A stretch of 64,000 nucleotides of DNA from Pseudobutyrivibrio sp. MD2005 (GCF_000621865.1 NZ_KK211359.1:1-64000), one strand, 5' to 3'. Positions 25,580 through 35,044 are shown, counted from the first letter of the stretch. The notes: generated by a model not told the origin, from the sequence alone. Made by a program: numbers and translations.

Positions 25580-27256
25580 ATGCTAGCAAGTTTACACGTT
25601 AAAAATTTAGCTCTTATTGACGAAGAGGAGATTGTATTTTCAAAGGGGCTCAACATTTTATCCGGCGAGACAGGTGCTGGTAAATCAATAATCTTAGGAG
25701 CGCTTCACTTAAGTCTTGGCGATAAGGCTTCAAAGGATGTTCTAAGAGATACGGATTCCGAAGCATTTGTAGAAGCGGTTTATCTTATTGATGATGAGGC
25801 TACAAAGCAGGCTTTGAGAGATATGGGCGTTGAACCATACGATGATGAAGTAATAATGAGCAGACGTATTACTGAATCACGAAGCGTAGGCAAGATAAAC
25901 GGAGAGCAGGTTCCTGCAGCTAAGATGAAGGAAGTAGGGGCACTTTTGCTTGATATCTACGGACAGAAGGAGCACCAGTCACTTCTCAACACAAAGCGCC
26001 ACATGGAGCTTCTTGATGAGTTTGCAAAGGCTGATATTGGCGACTTGAAATCAAAAATTGCCGCAAGCTTCAAGGAATACAAGGCTCTTACAGCTGAATT
26101 AGAAGAAGCCAAGAAAAGTGATGTTTCAAAGGAACGTGAAATCATTCTTCTTGATCATGAAATAAATGAAATCGAATCTGCCAATCTTAAAATAGGTGAA
26201 GATGAGGAGCTTGAAGACGAGTACAAGCGTCTTTCAAACTTCAGCAGAACTATGGAATACTTTGGCCGTGCTCACGAAGCAATGGCTGGCGATGGCGGTG
26301 TTTCTGATGCAATCAGTGCAGCTATATCGGATATACGATACATCGAAGGCATCGATGAAAAGGCATCAGATTTCCTAAGCATGCTCAACGATGCCGACAG
26401 CATCATTTCGGATTTTAACCGGGAGCTCTCAAGTTACATGGCTGATGCATCCTTCGATGCAGAAAGGTTCAATGAAGTAGAACTTCGCCTAAATGAAATC
26501 AATCGTTTAAAAGACAAATACGGCACTACCATAGAGCTCATCCTAGATGAACTTAAAAAGCGTCAGGACAAAAAAGCCAAATACGAATCCTTTGACGAGT
26601 ACCTAGCTGAGCTCAAGGCAAAGGTAGATGCTGCTACAAAAGAGTTATCGGCTCTTTGCGACAAGCTTTCAGACATACGAAAGAAGAAAGCCAAGGAACT
26701 CTCAGCCAAGATGGTAGAGGCTATGAGCGACCTCAACTTCCTTAACTCAGAATTTGATGTTAGCCTAAAGCGTCTTGACCATTTCACAGCAGATGGCATA
26801 GACGACGGAGAATTCGTAATCTGCACCAACCCTGGCGAGCCACTCAGACCACTTAAGGACATTGCATCCGGCGGTGAAATGAGCCGTATAATGCTTGCCA
26901 TCAAGACTGTACTGGCCTCAGGTGGCGGTATAGACACCCTCATCTTTGATGAAATCGATGCAGGAATCTCTGGCCGTACAGCCCAGGCTGTCTCAGAAAA
27001 ACTATCAACTGTTGCCGGCTCTCACCAGGTAATCTGCATTACACACTTACCACAGATTGCCGCAATGGCTGACACTCACTTCCTCATCGAAAAGAGTGTA
27101 GAAAATGGCCACACCATCTCCGGCATCAAGAAGCTCTACGACAACGAGTTAGTAGATGAGCTGGCCCGTATGCTTGGCGGTAGCGCCATCACCGAAGCCG
27201 TTCTCACCAACGCCAAGGAAATGCTGGAGTTGGCCCGCAAGTACAAGGAATCCTAA
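25580..27256 (+). CDS. recN: DNA repair protein RecN
   Basis: 558 residues, SMC-like ATPase acting in double-strand break repair. Walker A is GETGAGKSIILGAL (about residues 30-43), a long coiled-coil middle (about 155-370), then signature IASGGEMSRIMLAIK and Walker B TLIFDEIDAGISGRTAQAVSEKL. Last gene of the nusB-to-recN block; RBS GAAAGGGAG. The first giant hairpin element begins four bases after its stop. Confidence 0.95.
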   Translation: MLASLHVKNLALIDEEEIVFSKGLNILSGETGAGKSIILGALHLSLGDKASKDVLRDTDSEAFVEAVYLIDDEATKQALRDMGVEPYDDEVIMSRRITESRSVGKINGEQVPAAKMKEVGALLLDIYGQKEHQSLLNTKRHMELLDEFAKADIGDLKSKIAASFKEYKALTAELEEAKKSDVSKEREIILLDHEINEIESANLKIGEDEELEDEYKRLSNFSRTMEYFGRAHEAMAGDGGVSDAISAAISDIRYIEGIDEKASDFLSMLNDADSIISDFNRELSSYMADASFDAERFNEVELRLNEINRLKDKYGTTIELILDELKKRQDKKAKYESFDEYLAELKAKVDAATKELSALCDKLSDIRKKKAKELSAKMVEAMSDLNFLNSEFDVSLKRLDHFTADGIDDGEFVICTNPGEPLRPLKDIASGGEMSRIMLAIKTVLASGGGIDTLIFDEIDAGISGRTAQAVSEKLSTVAGSHQVICITHLPQIAAMADTHFLIEKSVENGHTISGIKKLYDNELVDELARMLGGSAITEAVLTNAKEMLELARKYKES

Positions 27257-27259
27257 GGG

Positions 27260-27959
27260 AGCCCGCGGCACCCTTGTACATAACTTGTTGTCGCCAGGCC
27301 CGGGCCACGCCCCCTGTTTAGAACAAGCTGTGCCAGGCCCCAGGTCACGCCCTGCCAGCAGATACAGGTGACATCGCCTTCGGCTTAAGATTATCTAGGC
27401 GCCAAGTGTCGCATTATTTATTGCGCGTGTTCTTTTGATTCTTTGCAATTAGCACGTTACAGTATGTTGGTCACAAACACACTAAACAAATAAATAAAGT
27501 CACCAATACAATCTTAGGAATAATTGCGTGATTTTGGAGTGAGCATAGAAAAATAGAAGCAGGTTTTGCAGTATATAGGTATGCGCTGCCACGGATGGCA
27601 GCGCAAGTGCGTAAGCGACACGACGTCGCATGGAGCACGGTACCTATATACTCAAAACCTGCTTCGTTATTTTTCTAAGCGAACGTAATATGAACGCAAT
27701 TATCCTAAGCATTGTTTGGTGACATTTTTATAATCTACAAGTGTTTGTGACCAACATACAGTAATGCTAAATTGCAAAACCAACAAAAGGACACGCGCTA
27801 AATGCTCCCTTTTGGCGCCAAGATAATCTAAAACCTCGCGAAATCGTCACCTGTATCTGCTGGCAGGGCGTGATCTTGGGCCTGGCACAGCGACAGAGTT
27901 TTAGGGGCGTGGCCCGGGGCCTGGCTTGTAGGTTGAGGGGGGCAGGGGTGCCGCGAGCT
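27260..27959 (+). repeat. giant hairpin element GHE-1 (candidate large structured RNA)
   Basis: A gene-free 700-base stretch whose left and right halves are complementary almost end to end. Outer pair AGCCCGCGGCACCC with GGGTGCCGCGAGCT; 39-nt stem 27334-27372 with 27846-27884 (two non-Watson-Crick positions, one a G-U); 473-nt core between these. In the core, 27462-27480 pairs exactly with 27741-27759, GAAGCAGG-type stems follow, and the apex carries hairpin GCGCTGCC/GGCAGCGC (loop ACGGAT, 27583-27604) next to a second hairpin GCGAC/GTCGC (27615-27629). The same core, loops and apex recur in GHE-2 and GHE-3. I find no convincing reading frame shared by copies. Function unknown. Confidence 0.9.
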
Positions 27960-27971
27960 AAAAAGTGGGGC

Positions 27972-28000
27972 TTGACTTGGGCGGCGTCAGTTGGTATATT
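27972..28000 (+). promoter_or_regulatory. promoter just past GHE-1
   Basis: TTGACT, 17-nt spacer, TATATT, 13 bases after the end of the element and upstream of the DUF5688 gene. Confidence 0.7.
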
Positions 28001-28065
28001 AATTTCTGCATGATTCTAAAGCATGCGATTATCTTTTAAATTTCCCCGAATGATGCCATTACCGT

Positions 28066-28707
28066 ATGGCAAACGAAAAATTTAATAATTCTAAGAATAG
28101 TATAGTGTTTAAGGTGATTAATAAGGAGAAGAATGCAGAGATTTTAGCGCAGGTACCTTATATGGAGTATTTGGATCTTGCGATTGTATTCTATATGGTA
28201 TTGCCTGGATATGAGTTTGAAGAAGAGAAGAAGGCAGCGCTTATCTTTAATGAAATTGCAGAGGTTTGGGATGTGACTGCGGCTGATTTGATGGAGGCAG
28301 CTAGTGTTAATACGCCAAGGATTATGGGACTTAAGATAGGCGGTATTCTTTCGACTATTGCTGATTATTTGCATGATGATAGCTTTAGTGAGATTGCCGA
28401 GATTGAAGATGAGAGTGTGCCACTTTATGTGGCTACAAATGAGATGGCTTTTAATGGGGCTGCCGTGATTCTTTATAAAGATATGCTAAAGGCTATGTCG
28501 GCCAAGCTGAAAGCGGATTTGTTTGTGATACCTTGTTCGGTGCATGAAGTTATTCTGGTGAAAGTAATAAAAGGCTGCCAGATGGACACCGAAGATCTCA
28601 AAAACATGATTTCATATGTAAATGAAAGCAGTGTTCCTGAAAATGATGTGCTGTCTGACAGCCTTTATTATTATTCTAGAGAAACAGATTCTCTTTGTAT
28701 TGCCTAG
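28066..28707 (+). CDS. DUF5688 family protein
   Basis: 213 residues. Blocks such as PLYVATNEMAFNGAAVILYKDML, VIPCSVHEVILVKV and SVPENDVLSDSLYYYSRETDSL match the DUF5688 proteins that are multi-copy in Lachnospiraceae and have no known function. This copy is shorter than many relatives, which often have a longer N-terminal part. No obvious ribosome site precedes the ATG at 28066, so translation may be weak or the transcript leader short. Its stop overlaps the convergent potD stop by four bases, leaving no room for a terminator. Confidence 0.75.
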   Translation: MANEKFNNSKNSIVFKVINKEKNAEILAQVPYMEYLDLAIVFYMVLPGYEFEEEKKAALIFNEIAEVWDVTAADLMEAASVNTPRIMGLKIGGILSTIADYLHDDSFSEIAEIEDESVPLYVATNEMAFNGAAVILYKDMLKAMSAKLKADLFVIPCSVHEVILVKVIKGCQMDTEDLKNMISYVNESSVPENDVLSDSLYYYSRETDSLCIA

Positions 28708-29771
28708 TAGGCTTTGAGCTTCTTCCAGAGAGTAGTGGTGTAATCTAAGGTTTCTGTGTCGTATGACTTGTATAGATCACATCTAGCTAGTGTCTCGTCT
28801 GTAGGGAAGACAGTTTCGTCTGCGAGTGTTTCTGCATCCTCGTGGCTGGCAACGGTGAGGTTAGGGGTGGCATACCAAACATATTCAAAGTTGGTGGTGG
28901 CTGCCTCTTCTTCACACATGAAGTCAATCCACTTCATAGCTGCATCGTAGTGCTTGCAGGTGCGTGGAACGAACCAGGAATCAATCCAAAGATTGCCGCC
29001 TTCCTTAGGAACAGTGTAGGCTAAGTCTTCGTTGTATTCCATACCCATTGCGGCTTCGCCGGAGTAGCATACAGCCATTGCGGCATCCTTGGAAACCATG
29101 CATTCGTAGGTCTCGTCCATGAGGTATGCGTATACGTATTTCTTTTCGTCGCAGAGCATATTGTATGCTTCGTCTAATTCTTCAGTGTTTGTAGTGTTGA
29201 TGTCGTAGCCCAGCATCTTGAGAGGTACCATAAAGGCATCACGCTGAGAATTGATCATGACGATTTGGTTTTTGTATGCTGGGTCCCATAGACAGTTCCA
29301 TGAGCTTACTGTTTCTTCATCAACCATTTTGGTGTTGTAAAGAATGCCGACAGTGCCGTAGAAATATGGAACTGTGTATTTGTGTGTAGGATCGAAAGCT
29401 TCGGATGCTTCGATGATTGTTGGGTCAATGTTTTTGTAGTTCTTAAGAGAACTGTAATCGATTGGGATTAGCTCGCCCTCTTTAGAGAGTGTCTCAATCA
29501 TGTAATCAGATGTGCAGATTACATCGTAGTTGATAGAACCAGCCTTGTATTTGGCGTACATGTCTTCAACTGACTCGTATTCTTCGTATTTAACGGTGAT
29601 GCCTGTTTCTTCCTGAAAACGCTTTAAAACATCTGCATCGATGTATTTGCCGTAGTTGAGGACAACAAGTGTGTCAGAGCTGCTGGCATCATTTCCACAT
29701 GCTGTGAAAGAGAAGCAACTAGTGAATGTCAGGCAAAGAAGGCTGAAAATTGTAATTATCTTTTTTCTCAT
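28704..29771 (-). CDS. potD: spermidine/putrescine-binding lipoprotein PotD
   Basis: 355 residues with a lipoprotein signal (hydrophobic segment then FTACGN, acylated Cys about residue 26). LVVLNYGKYIDADVLKRFQEETGITVKYEEYESVEDMYAKYKAG and DVICTSDYMIETL are typical of polyamine-binding proteins, which capture spermidine or putrescine outside the membrane for PotBC. Last gene of potABCD; starts overlap by four bases with potC. Confidence 0.92.
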   Translation of the reverse strand: MRKKIITIFSLLCLTFTSCFSFTACGNDASSSDTLVVLNYGKYIDADVLKRFQEETGITVKYEEYESVEDMYAKYKAGSINYDVICTSDYMIETLSKEGELIPIDYSSLKNYKNIDPTIIEASEAFDPTHKYTVPYFYGTVGILYNTKMVDEETVSSWNCLWDPAYKNQIVMINSQRDAFMVPLKMLGYDINTTNTEELDEAYNMLCDEKKYVYAYLMDETYECMVSKDAAMAVCYSGEAAMGMEYNEDLAYTVPKEGGNLWIDSWFVPRTCKHYDAAMKWIDFMCEEEAATTNFEYVWYATPNLTVASHEDAETLADETVFPTDETLARCDLYKSYDTETLDYTTTLWKKLKAY

Positions 29772-30556
29772 ACTCGAGCTGCCTCCTTCTTGTTTAGTCC
29801 TTTGAAATTGGTGGCAATCAGCATAATGAATGCTAATAAGAATAGCAGAGTAGAAAGTGCATATAATTCAGGCTGAATACCTTTTCTAAGCTCTGTGTAA
29901 AGCATTGTTGAAAGAGTGTTAACACCGGCGCCCTTTGTAAAGTAAGTGATTGTAAAATCATCAAGTGACATTGTAAGGGCCATTAAAAATCCTGAAAGGA
30001 CTCCAGGGAATATCTCTGGCCAGATTACTTTGTAAAATGCATAGGCAGGTGTAGCACCTAAATCCATGGCAGCCTCATAGCAGGCATCAGACATAGATTG
30101 AAGCTTTGGCAATACGTTAAAGATAACATAAGGTACTGAGAAAGCTATGTGAGCCAACACTACTGAAAGTTCACCGAGTGAAGTGAATCTTGTAAACAAA
30201 AGCATAAGTGAGATACCGGTAACTATATCTGCATTTAAAAGCGGAATATTGGTTGCGCCAAGCATGATAGCTACGTGTCTCTTTTTCATTCGATGGATAC
30301 CAATGGCTGCTGTTGTGCCAAGCAAAGTAGCAAGGATGCTAGATGAAAGTGTGATACGAAGTGTAGTCCAAAGTGCATCCATGATGGTATCGTTTGATGG
30401 TAAATTAAGGTACCACTGAATAGTGAACCCGCCCCAAACTGTACGTGACATAGAATTATTGAAGGATAAAACTATGAGAACGAGAATTGGTGCATATAAA
30501 AACAAAAATATTAATCCTAGGTATAGGAAAGAGGTGCCTTTTTTAATCTTAATCAT
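29768..30556 (-). CDS. potC: polyamine ABC permease PotC
   Basis: 262 residues, about six membrane helices. The EAA coupling loop reads YEAAMDLGATPAYAFYKVIWPEIFPGVLSG, and SLDDFTITYFTKG is the PotC-type motif. Overlaps potB by four bases. Confidence 0.92.
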   Translation of the reverse strand: MIKIKKGTSFLYLGLIFLFLYAPILVLIVLSFNNSMSRTVWGGFTIQWYLNLPSNDTIMDALWTTLRITLSSSILATLLGTTAAIGIHRMKKRHVAIMLGATNIPLLNADIVTGISLMLLFTRFTSLGELSVVLAHIAFSVPYVIFNVLPKLQSMSDACYEAAMDLGATPAYAFYKVIWPEIFPGVLSGFLMALTMSLDDFTITYFTKGAGVNTLSTMLYTELRKGIQPELYALSTLLFLLAFIMLIATNFKGLNKKEAARV

Positions 30557-31380
30557 ATAAGCATACCTCCATTCTCAGAATCATCAAGCTTGTTCATGAT
30601 GCTCATAGATGCAAGTACGAAGAGCATCAGAATAATAGAAAGACCAGAACCTAAATTCCAGTTTCTTGCAAGAGTAAATTCCTGCTCAATAACATTTCCG
30701 ATAAGAAGTACCTTTCCACCACCTAAGAGGTTGGAAACAACGAATGATGATAATGCAGGTACAAAAACCATTATGACACCTGAAAGAATACCATCACGTG
30801 AAAGTGGAAGAGTAATCTTGAAAAATGTATTAATCCAGCTAGAACCTAAATCGGCTGCTGCCTCGATAATGTCGTCGTTAATCTTTGAAAGTGAATTGTA
30901 AATCGGCAGAATCATGTATGGCAAAAAGTCGTAAACCATACCAAGAATAACGGCTGATTTAGTATATAAAATATGAATGGTAGGCAATCCTATGGCAGAA
31001 AGAATGTTGTTGAGTATTCCGTTGTTGGAAAGGATATTCTGCCAGGCAAGGATTCGAAGCATGAAATTCATCCACATAGGAAGGATAAATAGAAATACGA
31101 TGAATCCTTTGTTAGTGATTTTGAGATTGTGAAGTATCAAAGCCACTGGATACGCTAAAATAAGACAGACAACTGTTGTGATTAATGCTACCTGGATAGA
31201 AAGCCATAGCGATTTAAGGTGAACAGGGTCTGCAATAGCTATAAGGTTTTGGATTGTAAAATCACCTTCTGCGGTGGTGATAGCATAGCCGAGGATGTAG
31301 AACAAAGGTAGGATAGTACAAATTAGCACCCAGATGGCATAAGGTGTAGCTATAAAGCTAGTGCGAATTCTGTTAATCAT
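30553..31380 (-). CDS. potB: polyamine ABC permease PotB
   Basis: 275 residues, about six membrane helices, with EAA loop [30 protein letters not shown] and [17 protein letters not shown]. It dimerises with PotC to form the channel. Overlaps potA by eight bases. Confidence 0.92.
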   Translation of the reverse strand: MINRIRTSFIATPYAIWVLICTILPLFYILGYAITTAEGDFTIQNLIAIADPVHLKSLWLSIQVALITTVVCLILAYPVALILHNLKITNKGFIVFLFILPMWMNFMLRILAWQNILSNNGILNNILSAIGLPTIHILYTKSAVILGMVYDFLPYMILPIYNSLSKINDDIIEAAADLGSSWINTFFKITLPLSRDGILSGVIMVFVPALSSFVVSNLLGGGKVLLIGNVIEQEFTLARNWNLGSGLSIILMLFVLASMSIMNKLDDSENGGMLI

Positions 31381-32440
31381 CCTCCTTTAATACCTCCTCA
31401 TCCTCTGATTCTGGCTTGTTCATAATCTGAATGTTGAATGGAATGACATTGAGTGATACGTGCTGGCCAATTTCGAAGTATTTGGTAGTGTGTACCAGCC
31501 ATTCGTATTCGCCACACTGAACATCAAGCTCGTAGTGAACGCCTTTGAATAGGCAATCAGTGATAACACCGTCCATAAATCCCTTGCCAGGAGCGTCTAG
31601 CTCAACGTCCTCAGGACGAATAACAACGTCTACTGGCTTCATTGTGCCGAATCCCTTATCTACACAAGGAACCTGAACTCCAAGGAAGGATACGAGCTCA
31701 TCCTTAATCATGATTCCTTCGATGATATTACTTTCACCGATGAAATCCGCAACGAAGGCATTTTCCGGCTCGTTATAGATATCTTCAGGAGTACCAATCT
31801 GCTGGATGTAACCCTGGTTCATTACCACGATAGTGTCTGACATGGTAAGGGCTTCTTCCTGATCGTGTGTAACATATATAAATGTAATGCCCAGCTCCTG
31901 CTTAATCTTCATAAGCTCGTACTGCATGCTTTGGCGAAGCTTAAGGTCAAGGGCACCAAGTGGCTCATCTAAAAGAAGAACCTTTGGTTCGTTAACGATG
32001 GCGCGGGCAATAGCGATACGTTGCTGCTGACCGCCTGATAGAGAATCGATAGAGCGCTTCTCGAATCCATCAAGATTAACAAGCTTTAAGGCATATTTAA
32101 TCTTATCGTCGATATAATCCTTTGATTTCTTTTGGATCTTAAGTCCAAAGGCGATGTTTTCCTCGATTGTCATATGTGGAAATAGAGCATATTTTTGGAA
32201 AACGGTGTTGATTGGACGTAAGTTGGCTGGTAGAGCAGTGATGTCGTTGCCGTTAAGGAAAATCTTTCCTGAATCAGGCTTTTCAAAACCGCCTAATAAT
32301 CGTAGAGTGGTGGTCTTACCGCAGCCGGATGGGCCCAGTAATGTCACAAAGGAATTCTCCTTTACATAAAGATCTAGTTCATCAAGAACTAATTGCTTAC
32401 CATAGCTTTTTGAAACATGGTCGAACTGAATAAATTCCAA
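31373..32440 (-). CDS. potA: polyamine ABC ATPase PotA
   Basis: 355 residues. Walker [17 protein letters not shown] (about residues 36-51), signature [14 protein letters not shown] (about 135), Walker [12 protein letters not shown] and switch His in [11 protein letters not shown]-terminal TOBE-like domain (about 270-345) is typical of the MalK/PotA class. First gene of the operon. It begins 29 bases after tRNA-Thr on the same strand with no terminator in between, so it may share the tRNA transcript. Confidence 0.94.
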   Translation of the reverse strand: MEFIQFDHVSKSYGKQLVLDELDLYVKENSFVTLLGPSGCGKTTTLRLLGGFEKPDSGKIFLNGNDITALPANLRPINTVFQKYALFPHMTIEENIAFGLKIQKKSKDYIDDKIKYALKLVNLDGFEKRSIDSLSGGQQQRIAIARAIVNEPKVLLLDEPLGALDLKLRQSMQYELMKIKQELGITFIYVTHDQEEALTMSDTIVVMNQGYIQQIGTPEDIYNEPENAFVADFIGESNIIEGIMIKDELVSFLGVQVPCVDKGFGTMKPVDVVIRPEDVELDAPGKGFMDGVITDCLFKGVHYELDVQCGEYEWLVHTTKYFEIGQHVSLNVIPFNIQIMNKPESEDEEVLKEDD

Positions 32441-32469
32441 CGCATTAACCTCCTTTTATATATAAGAAG

Positions 32470-32542
32470 AGCTCCGAATCAGACTCGAACTGACGACCCC
32501 CTCATTACGAGTGAGGTGCTCTACCAACTGAGCTATCGGAGC
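32470..32542 (-). tRNA. tRNA-Thr (anticodon CGT)
   Basis: 73 nt on the minus strand. Acceptor GCTCCGA pairs with TCGGAGC; D arm TAGCTCAGTTGGTAGAGCA; anticodon stem CCTCA/TGAGG with loop CTCGTAA, anticodon CGT (reads ACG); T loop TTCGAGT. No encoded CCA. Confidence 0.95.
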
Positions 32543-32588
32543 AACAATGAAAGTGTAATATATTGGTTGAAAAAAATCAATGAAATTG

Positions 32589-32617
32589 TTGAGAAAATCC
32601 CGTGGTTTTATTATAAT
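32589..32617 (+). promoter_or_regulatory. promoter of the DUF/queH/argH transcript
   Basis: TTGAGA, 17-nt spacer, perfect TATAAT, 38 bases before the ATG at 32656. Confidence 0.75.
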
Positions 32618-32655
32618 GACACTTGTAAATTTTTTGATTAAAAGAGGAGCTAATT

Positions 32656-33000
32656 ATGGCAGATAATAAGAGAAATGTATCATCAATTAATGTTAAGGAA
32701 TTTTTCTCAAAGGAGTACTTTCCACTCCATTGTTTAATAGGGCTTGTTGTTTTGGCTGTGGCTGCCATGGTTGTTTCTATTGTGGTATTATCAATCAATC
32801 CTGTAGTTGCATGTCTTATGGTTGTACTTGAGGCAGGTCTTGCTGCATGTCTTAACAAAATCCCACTTTGGATTCATGGTCTTGTTTTTATTGCACAGAT
32901 CGTTTGTGGAATTATGGCATCACAGATCGTATTCATGGTAATCATGGCATTGATCTATGTTTTTGCTACAGCATTTTTATTTGTATGGACTAATAGATAA
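32656..33000 (+). CDS. small membrane protein of unknown function
   Basis: 114 residues: a soluble N-terminus of about 25 residues (VSSINVKEFFSKEYFPLHC), then about four hydrophobic segments. Strong promoter and AGAGGAG ribosome site. Its stop shares one base with the queH ATG. I do not recognise a family with a known function. Confidence 0.65.
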   Translation: MADNKRNVSSINVKEFFSKEYFPLHCLIGLVVLAVAAMVVSIVVLSINPVVACLMVVLEAGLAACLNKIPLWIHGLVFIAQIVCGIMASQIVFMVIMALIYVFATAFLFVWTNR

Positions 33001-33647
33001 TGAATAAGGTTAATTATCAAAAGGAATTAGATAAGTTAATTAACGAACTTGAAAAAGAAGGCCGCGTGCCTTCTTTATTACTACATAGCTGTTGTGGGCC
33101 GTGCAGTAGTTATTGCATCGAGTATCTGTCACAGTTTTTTTATGTTACGGTTTTTTACTACAATCCTAACATTTATCCAGACGATGAATACTATCACAGG
33201 GTAAAGGAGCAGCAGCGCTTTATAAATGCATTTCCTACTAAATATCCGGTGGAGTTTATTGAAGGCGATTATGATAAAGAGAGCTTCTATGAAATAGCTA
33301 AAGGATTGGAGCATGAGCCTGAAAAGGGAAGGCGTTGTCACAAGTGTTACGACCTTCGACTCAGACGCACGGCAGAGGTCGCAAAAGAAAAAAGCTTTGA
33401 CTTTTTTACAACAACGCTTACAATATCACCAATGAAAGATTCTCAGGTGCTCAATGAGATTGGCGATAGAATCGGTCAGGAGCTGGGCGTAAGCTGGCTG
33501 GTTTCTGATTTCAAAAAGAAGGAAGGCTACAAGCGAAGCACCGAGCTTTCCAAGGAATTTGATATGTACAGGCAGGACTATTGTGGCTGCGTGTATTCAT
33601 ATAATGAAAGGCAACAACAAATAAAGGCAAGAAACACGGAGGATTAG
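33000..33647 (+). CDS. queH: epoxyqueuosine reductase QueH
   Basis: 215 residues. The motifs LLLHSCCGPCSSYCIEYL, RRCHKCYDLRLRRTAEVA, TTTLTISPMKDSQVLN and YRQDYCGCVYS give the cysteine pattern of QueH (formerly DUF208), which carries a [4Fe-4S] cluster next to a mononuclear iron and reduces epoxyqueuosine to queuosine in tRNA. It replaces the cobalamin enzyme QueG in many anaerobes. It completes the route begun by the 15-18 kb operon; tgt and queA are not in the window. Confidence 0.92.
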   Translation: MNKVNYQKELDKLINELEKEGRVPSLLLHSCCGPCSSYCIEYLSQFFYVTVFYYNPNIYPDDEYYHRVKEQQRFINAFPTKYPVEFIEGDYDKESFYEIAKGLEHEPEKGRRCHKCYDLRLRRTAEVAKEKSFDFFTTTLTISPMKDSQVLNEIGDRIGQELGVSWLVSDFKKKEGYKRSTELSKEFDMYRQDYCGCVYSYNERQQQIKARNTED

Positions 33648-33649
33648 TT

Positions 33650-35029
33650 ATGGCACAGTTGTGGGGTGGAAGATTCACCAAAGCTACCGATCAAATGGTA
33701 TATGATTTCAATGCATCTATTGGCTTCGACCAGAAGCTTTTTGCACAGGATGTCAGAGGAAGTCGTGCCCATGTAAAGATGCTGGCCAAGGTAGGCGTTA
33801 TTACAGAAGGCGAAAGAGATGAAATACTTAAGGGACTTGATGGCATCGAGGCAGATGTTAATTCGGGAGCTTTAGAGATTACATCAGAATATGAGGATGT
33901 ACACAGCTTTGTAGAAGCTAATCTTATTGATAGAATTGGTGATGCTGGCAAGAAGCTTCATACAGGTCGTTCAAGAAATGATCAGGTTGCTCTTGATATG
34001 CGTCTCTACACTCGTGATGCGGTAGAGGATACTGCTGATGGGATTAAGCATTTACTTGAGACAATTCTTGGCATTATGGAAGAGCACATTGATACAATTA
34101 TGCCAGGTTTCACACATCTACAGAAGGCTCAGCCTATCACACTTGCTCATCATATGGGAGCATATTTTGAGATGTTCAAGCGTGACCTTCTTAGATTAAA
34201 AGATATCCGCGAAAGAATGAATTACTGTCCACTTGGCTCTGGCGCACTTGCCGGTACCACTTATCCGTTGGACAGAAACATGACAGCAGAGCTTTTGGAT
34301 TTCTATGGTCCTACAGTCAATTCAATGGATGGAGTTTCTGATAGAGATTATTTAATTGAGTTTTTATCAGCTCTTAGCATGATTCAGATGCACCTTTCAC
34401 GTTTCTCTGAAGAGGTTATCATCTGGAACAGTAATGAATACAGATTTGTTGAGATAGATGATGCTTACTCAACAGGCTCATCAATTATGCCACAGAAGAA
34501 GAACCCTGATATTGCAGAGCTTGTTCGTGGTAAGACAGGCCGTGTTTACGGTGCGCTTACATCCCTTCTTACAACTATGAAGGGCATTCCACTTGCTTAC
34601 AATAAGGATATGCAGGAGGATAAGGAGCTTGCTTTTGATGCTATGAAGACAGTGCAGGATTGTATTGTATTGTTTGATGGCATGCTTGCTACAATGTCAT
34701 TTAATAAGGACGTTATGGCAAACAGCGCAAAAAATGGCTTCACAAATGCGACAGATGCTGCTGATTATCTTGTAAACCATGGTGTTCCATTCAGAGATGC
34801 ACATGGTATTATTGGCCAGGTTGTTCTTTACTGTATCGATAAGGGCATTGCTATCGATGATATGTCTTTAGAGGAGCTTAAGGCTATTTCACCAGCTTTT
34901 GAAGAGGATATCTTTGAGGCGATTTCCATGGAGACTTGTGTAAACAAGCGTCTTACAATCGGTGCTCCAGGCCATGATGCAATGGTAAATGAAATTGCAA
35001 GTTGTAAGGAATTTATCGCTGCAAATTAA
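33650..35029 (+). CDS. argH: argininosuccinate lyase ArgH
   Basis: 459 residues. LWGGRFTKATDQMVYDFNASI, TGRSRNDQVALDMRLY, GFTHLQKAQPITLAHH, and the family signature GSSIMPQKKNPD with the flexible catalytic loop are all present. Last step of arginine synthesis, releasing fumarate. GGAGG ribosome site; two bases after queH stop. Confidence 0.95.
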   Translation: MAQLWGGRFTKATDQMVYDFNASIGFDQKLFAQDVRGSRAHVKMLAKVGVITEGERDEILKGLDGIEADVNSGALEITSEYEDVHSFVEANLIDRIGDAGKKLHTGRSRNDQVALDMRLYTRDAVEDTADGIKHLLETILGIMEEHIDTIMPGFTHLQKAQPITLAHHMGAYFEMFKRDLLRLKDIRERMNYCPLGSGALAGTTYPLDRNMTAELLDFYGPTVNSMDGVSDRDYLIEFLSALSMIQMHLSRFSEEVIIWNSNEYRFVEIDDAYSTGSSIMPQKKNPDIAELVRGKTGRVYGALTSLLTTMKGIPLAYNKDMQEDKELAFDAMKTVQDCIVLFDGMLATMSFNKDVMANSAKNGFTNATDAADYLVNHGVPFRDAHGIIGQVVLYCIDKGIAIDDMSLEELKAISPAFEEDIFEAISMETCVNKRLTIGAPGHDAMVNEIASCKEFIAAN

Positions 35030-35044
35030 ATTATTTTGAATAAT

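Noticed and set aside
27260-27959. Identification of GHE-1 as OLE RNA
   Set aside because: The gene block matches the OLE neighbourhood, but OLE lies, as far as I recall, between ispA and dxs, is normally single-copy, and is not a near end-to-end hairpin. No oapA-like gene follows, and the other two copies have unrelated neighbours.
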